Shown piece by piece: positions 21,206 through 22,977 of a stretch of DNA of 22,977 nucleotides. This DNA comes from a virus. The stretch is taken from positions 1 to 22,977 of IMG/VR virus record IMGVR_UViG_3300008113_005418, one strand, 5' to 3'. A program made the position numbers and the translations under genes. Under the pieces are notes generated by a model, which was not told where the DNA came from, did not search any database, and was given only the letters and a program-made list of their open reading frames with translations. Positions within the stretch are counted from its first letter, which is position 1; every line of letters begins with the position of its first letter.

Positions 21206-21495
21206 CATTGACCTCCAATGGCTTTGTGTGCAGCAGTCATTAAGATCTGCTGGCTGGCCTCATTGGCCCGGACCATCTCGTTGCGGAACGACTCTACTGC
21301 TGCCCCGGTTTGACGACTCATCTGTGCGTTTTCGATCAACAAAATTGGCATCCAGGACATGGAGCAACCCCAGTCGTCCATGTCCTCGCCGGTGTTGGGG
21401 TTTCGTCCACGTATTTGTAAAAACCAAGCACAATCAAGTTGGCGGCAGGGTTCAAAGTTGTTGAGTGGACATTGGTTTTTTGATTCTATTTTCAT
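21205..21495 (-). CDS. Conserved Cys-containing small phage protein near tail fibres
   Basis: I start it at ATG 21495, preceded by AAAGGATTGACA, and not at the longer frame from 21600 that runs into the collar gene. The product has 96 residues: MKIESKNQCPLNNFEPCRQL, then DCAWFLQIRG, NPNTGEDMDDWGCSMSWM and a helical GAAVESFRNEMVRA segment. Four Cys (about 9, 17, 22, 44) may bind metal. I recall close relatives in many environmental phages beside tail-fibre genes. It is coupled to the next gene (TGATG). Confidence 0.78.
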   Translation of the reverse strand: MKIESKNQCPLNNFEPCRQLDCAWFLQIRGRNPNTGEDMDDWGCSMSWMPILLIENAQMSRQTGAAVESFRNEMVRANEASQQILMTAAHKAIGGQ

Positions 21496-21497
21496 TG

Positions 21498-22373
21498 TCA
21501 ATCCTTTGTAGCAATAATAGTATCTACATATTGCACAGCCATATCGATTGCTGTGCCTGTGAAGCTGTGGTTGTGGGAACCGCTGCCGCCAGTGTCCCAA
21601 GCCGTTAAAACTCCTGTGTACGTAGTAGTATTAACAGGATTTCCATCTGGACTCATATTGGTTGCATTAGTACTGTCATTTGGTCCAAATCTTACGCCAA
21701 CTGAATCTCCCCGAAAATCTCCTCTAATTGGATGCCTATGCGTTGGTATTTGTGCTGTTGTCAGTGTCGTACTACCCACTGTTCCACTCACTGCTTTTGA
21801 AGCAAATGCCGTTGTAAACGCAACCGTACCCCCAGAGCTGGCTGTGCCAGACACCACACGCAGAGCCTTGTTGTCGTGCGTGGTGTCCTTGGTCCAGCCT
21901 GTTGGTGCAGCGGTCTGCACAAACATCATCTTGGTACCAGAGGGAAATACGCCCTCAAATGTGGTGGCAGTAATTTTACCGGCTGTGGTCACATTGCCAC
22001 CAGTAATATTACCCACGGTGTTTACCACATTGGCCGCAATCACGTTGCCTGTGATGTTGCCAGTAGCACTCACAGTGCCAGCTGTGGACACGTTGCCTAC
22101 GGTTACTGTTCCAGTTGCACTGAGTGTTGATACCCCTGTGACCGCACTAGCATCAATGGTCACTCCGGATGTTCGTAAGTTGCCACCTGTGATGTTGCCT
22201 GTAGCAGTCACTGTGTCACTAGCAATAGAGTTAGTAACAACAATGTTTCCTGCACTGATGTTGCCAGCAGTGTTGGTCAACACTGCCCACACACCCAGAG
22301 TGGCATTGTAAATGTACACTATGCCATTTTGTGTGGTTTGTTCACCGTTGACGGGGGCTAATGGAAAAGGCAT
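21498..22373 (-). CDS. Tail fibre protein with phage tail-collar domain
   Basis: The product has 291 residues from ATG 22373, with GGGAG 7 bases upstream; a TTG at 22376 is not preferred. The N-terminal half (about 35-135) is made of Gly/Asn/Thr/Val repeats such as GNITGGN and GNVSTAG. The C-terminal half starts at FPSGTKMMFVQTAAPTGW (about 143-160), which matches the phage tail-collar domain (PF07484-like, as in T4 gp12), and carries H-x-H pairs (PTHRH near 211-216 and SGSHNHSF near 268-275) that could bind metal as gp12 does. It is probably a host-recognition or short tail fibre. The gene is followed by two small fibre-associated genes. Confidence 0.88.
   Translation of the reverse strand: MPFPLAPVNGEQTTQNGIVYIYNATLGVWAVLTNTAGNISAGNIVVTNSIASDTVTATGNITGGNLRTSGVTIDASAVTGVSTLSATGTVTVGNVSTAGTVSATGNITGNVIAANVVNTVGNITGGNVTTAGKITATTFEGVFPSGTKMMFVQTAAPTGWTKDTTHDNKALRVVSGTASSGGTVAFTTAFASKAVSGTVGSTTLTTAQIPTHRHPIRGDFRGDSVGVRFGPNDSTNATNMSPDGNPVNTTTYTGVLTAWDTGGSGSHNHSFTGTAIDMAVQYVDTIIATKD
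21980..22300. repeat. Degenerate repeats encoding GN-x-TGGN fibre motifs
   Basis: Short near-copies of sequences such as CAGTGATGTTGCC and CTGTGATGTTGCC recur on plus; on minus they encode GNITGGN, GNVSTAG and similar blocks. Further copies are at 22870-22977 in the neighbouring fibre gene, which may allow recombination between the two. Confidence 0.7.
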
Positions 22374-22977
22374 CAATATCTCCCTACTGCTATTTCAATT
22401 GTGTGCACTGCTGAATCCTCAATGGTTTCTAGGTTTTTGCCAATCACACAACCTGGGCGATACTGGGCAAAATCCACAGCACCTGCTATGCCCGGCTCAA
22501 TATTTACCAGTTGCTCACCCTTGGCCACAGGACCACGTACTTGACAAGGCACACGTCCAGTTAATGCCACAGCAACTCCTGCGGCAGTGCTGTTCATGAC
22601 ATAGGCAGGCTTGGTGGATACAACTCCTGCTGCACGAATGTCGTGGCTGACATTGCTGACTGTGACTTCGTGTGTGCCGCCAAACACTATTACTGTGCCA
22701 GGCGTATAGTTCTGATCTGCTGAGTAAATTTCTGCCAAGTCAGCGTACTGTGCCGACGTGGCCTTGGCGAATATAGTATTAAATGATCCTGCTGCAGAAC
22801 CAATATTGCCCACACCATTTGAGCCGCCAGTCACAATGGCTGTGGTCAAATTGCCTGAGTTCACTGTGATAGAATTGGCTACTACTGCACTGTTGGCGTT
22901 GAAGATACCTGTTGCAGCATTGCCAGCAGTGATGTTGCCTGTGGTCGAAATAGTGTTGCTACCAAACGAGCTCAGCA
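22373..22977 (-). CDS. Tail fibre protein, C-terminal part (partial, runs off right edge)
   Basis: The frame is open from the window edge, so the true start lies outside; a GTG at 22864 is internal. At least 201 residues are visible. They start with GNITAGN-type repeats, as in the next gene, and continue with KATSAQYADLAEIYSADQ (about 73-90), VFGGTHEVTVSN, ALTGRVPCQVRGPVAKGEQL, and end HTIEIAVGRY. This C-terminal block is one I recall at the ends of long tail-fibre proteins. The stop overlaps the start of the collar-domain gene as TGATG. Confidence 0.85.
   Translation of the reverse strand, partial: LSSFGSNTISTTGNITAGNAATGIFNANSAVVANSITVNSGNLTTAIVTGGSNGVGNIGSAAGSFNTIFAKATSAQYADLAEIYSADQNYTPGTVIVFGGTHEVTVSNVSHDIRAAGVVSTKPAYVMNSTAAGVAVALTGRVPCQVRGPVAKGEQLVNIEPGIAGAVDFAQYRPGCVIGKNLETIEDSAVHTIEIAVGRY

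Noticed and set aside
21980-22300. Spaced repeats considered as a CRISPR array
   Set aside because: Unit lengths and spacing vary and the repeats encode a regular Gly-Asn fibre pattern.
21553-22311. Plus-strand frame of 252 residues, Val/Pro-rich
   Set aside because: Shadow of the repeat-rich fibre gene; a low-complexity reading of the antisense strand.
1-22977. Bacterial chromosome origin, suggested by clpA, dnaJ and the TctC gene
   Set aside because: The spanins, holin, endolysin, collar fibre, late-type octamers and overlapping gene starts place these genes inside a phage genome; no rRNA, tRNA or insertion sequence was noticed by eye.

Overview
This 23 kb window looks like part of an uncultured tailed-phage genome of the T4-like (myovirus) type, not a bacterial chromosome. 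Three things support this. The genes are packed tightly, with many ATGA or TGATG stop/start overlaps. There is a complete lysis cassette and there are tail-fibre genes. Several intergenic gaps hold T4 late-promoter-like octamers (TATAAATA and near matches). Many hypothetical proteins resemble families I recall from marine and freshwater cyanophages and pelagiphages; that comparison is from memory and no search was run. A carried Bug/TctC-type periplasmic binding protein, a family hugely expanded in Burkholderiales, makes a betaproteobacterial host plausible but unproven.

Layout. Nearly everything is on the minus strand; only the sulfotransferase-like gene (12209-13429) and a methyltransferase (17666-18400) are on plus. 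From the right edge leftwards along transcription: tail fibre C-terminus, collar-domain fibre, two small tail-associated proteins (20927-22977); a chain of five small overlapping genes (19063-20891), four of whose products start with a similar short M-x-x-x-E-[FI] peptide; an SGNH-like protein and the convergent methyltransferase; a coupled seven-gene cassette (13419-17574) of TctC-like binding protein, 2OG oxygenase-like protein, sulfotransferase-like P-loop protein, APS-kinase-like protein, nucleotidylyltransferase, DUF2061 membrane protein and SGNH hydrolase; the plus-strand sulfotransferase-like gene; the lysis cassette (M15 endolysin, i-spanin, o-spanin, second lipoprotein, small protein, holin; 9944-12122); DnaJ and a ClpA-like unfoldase (6802-9906); virion-type hypotheticals (5204-6800); a fused nucleotidylyltransferase, a glycosyltransferase, a GNAT-like protein; and a large metallopeptidase/amidoligase-like protein running off the left edge.

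How the genes may work together. Endolysin, spanins and holin open the cell late. ClpA keeps an IGF loop where bacterial ClpA binds ClpP, and both clpA and dnaJ have good sigma70-type promoters, so they may redirect host proteolysis and folding early. The 13.4-17.6 kb cassette combines substrate binding, activation (nucleotidyl transfer, kinase) and transfer or modification functions, and is the best candidate for an undescribed accessory system. A recurrent [VL]AE[SGQK] tetrapeptide in four separate proteins, and the shared N-terminal leader peptides, hint at prohead-protease processing and packaging of several hypothetical proteins in the capsid.
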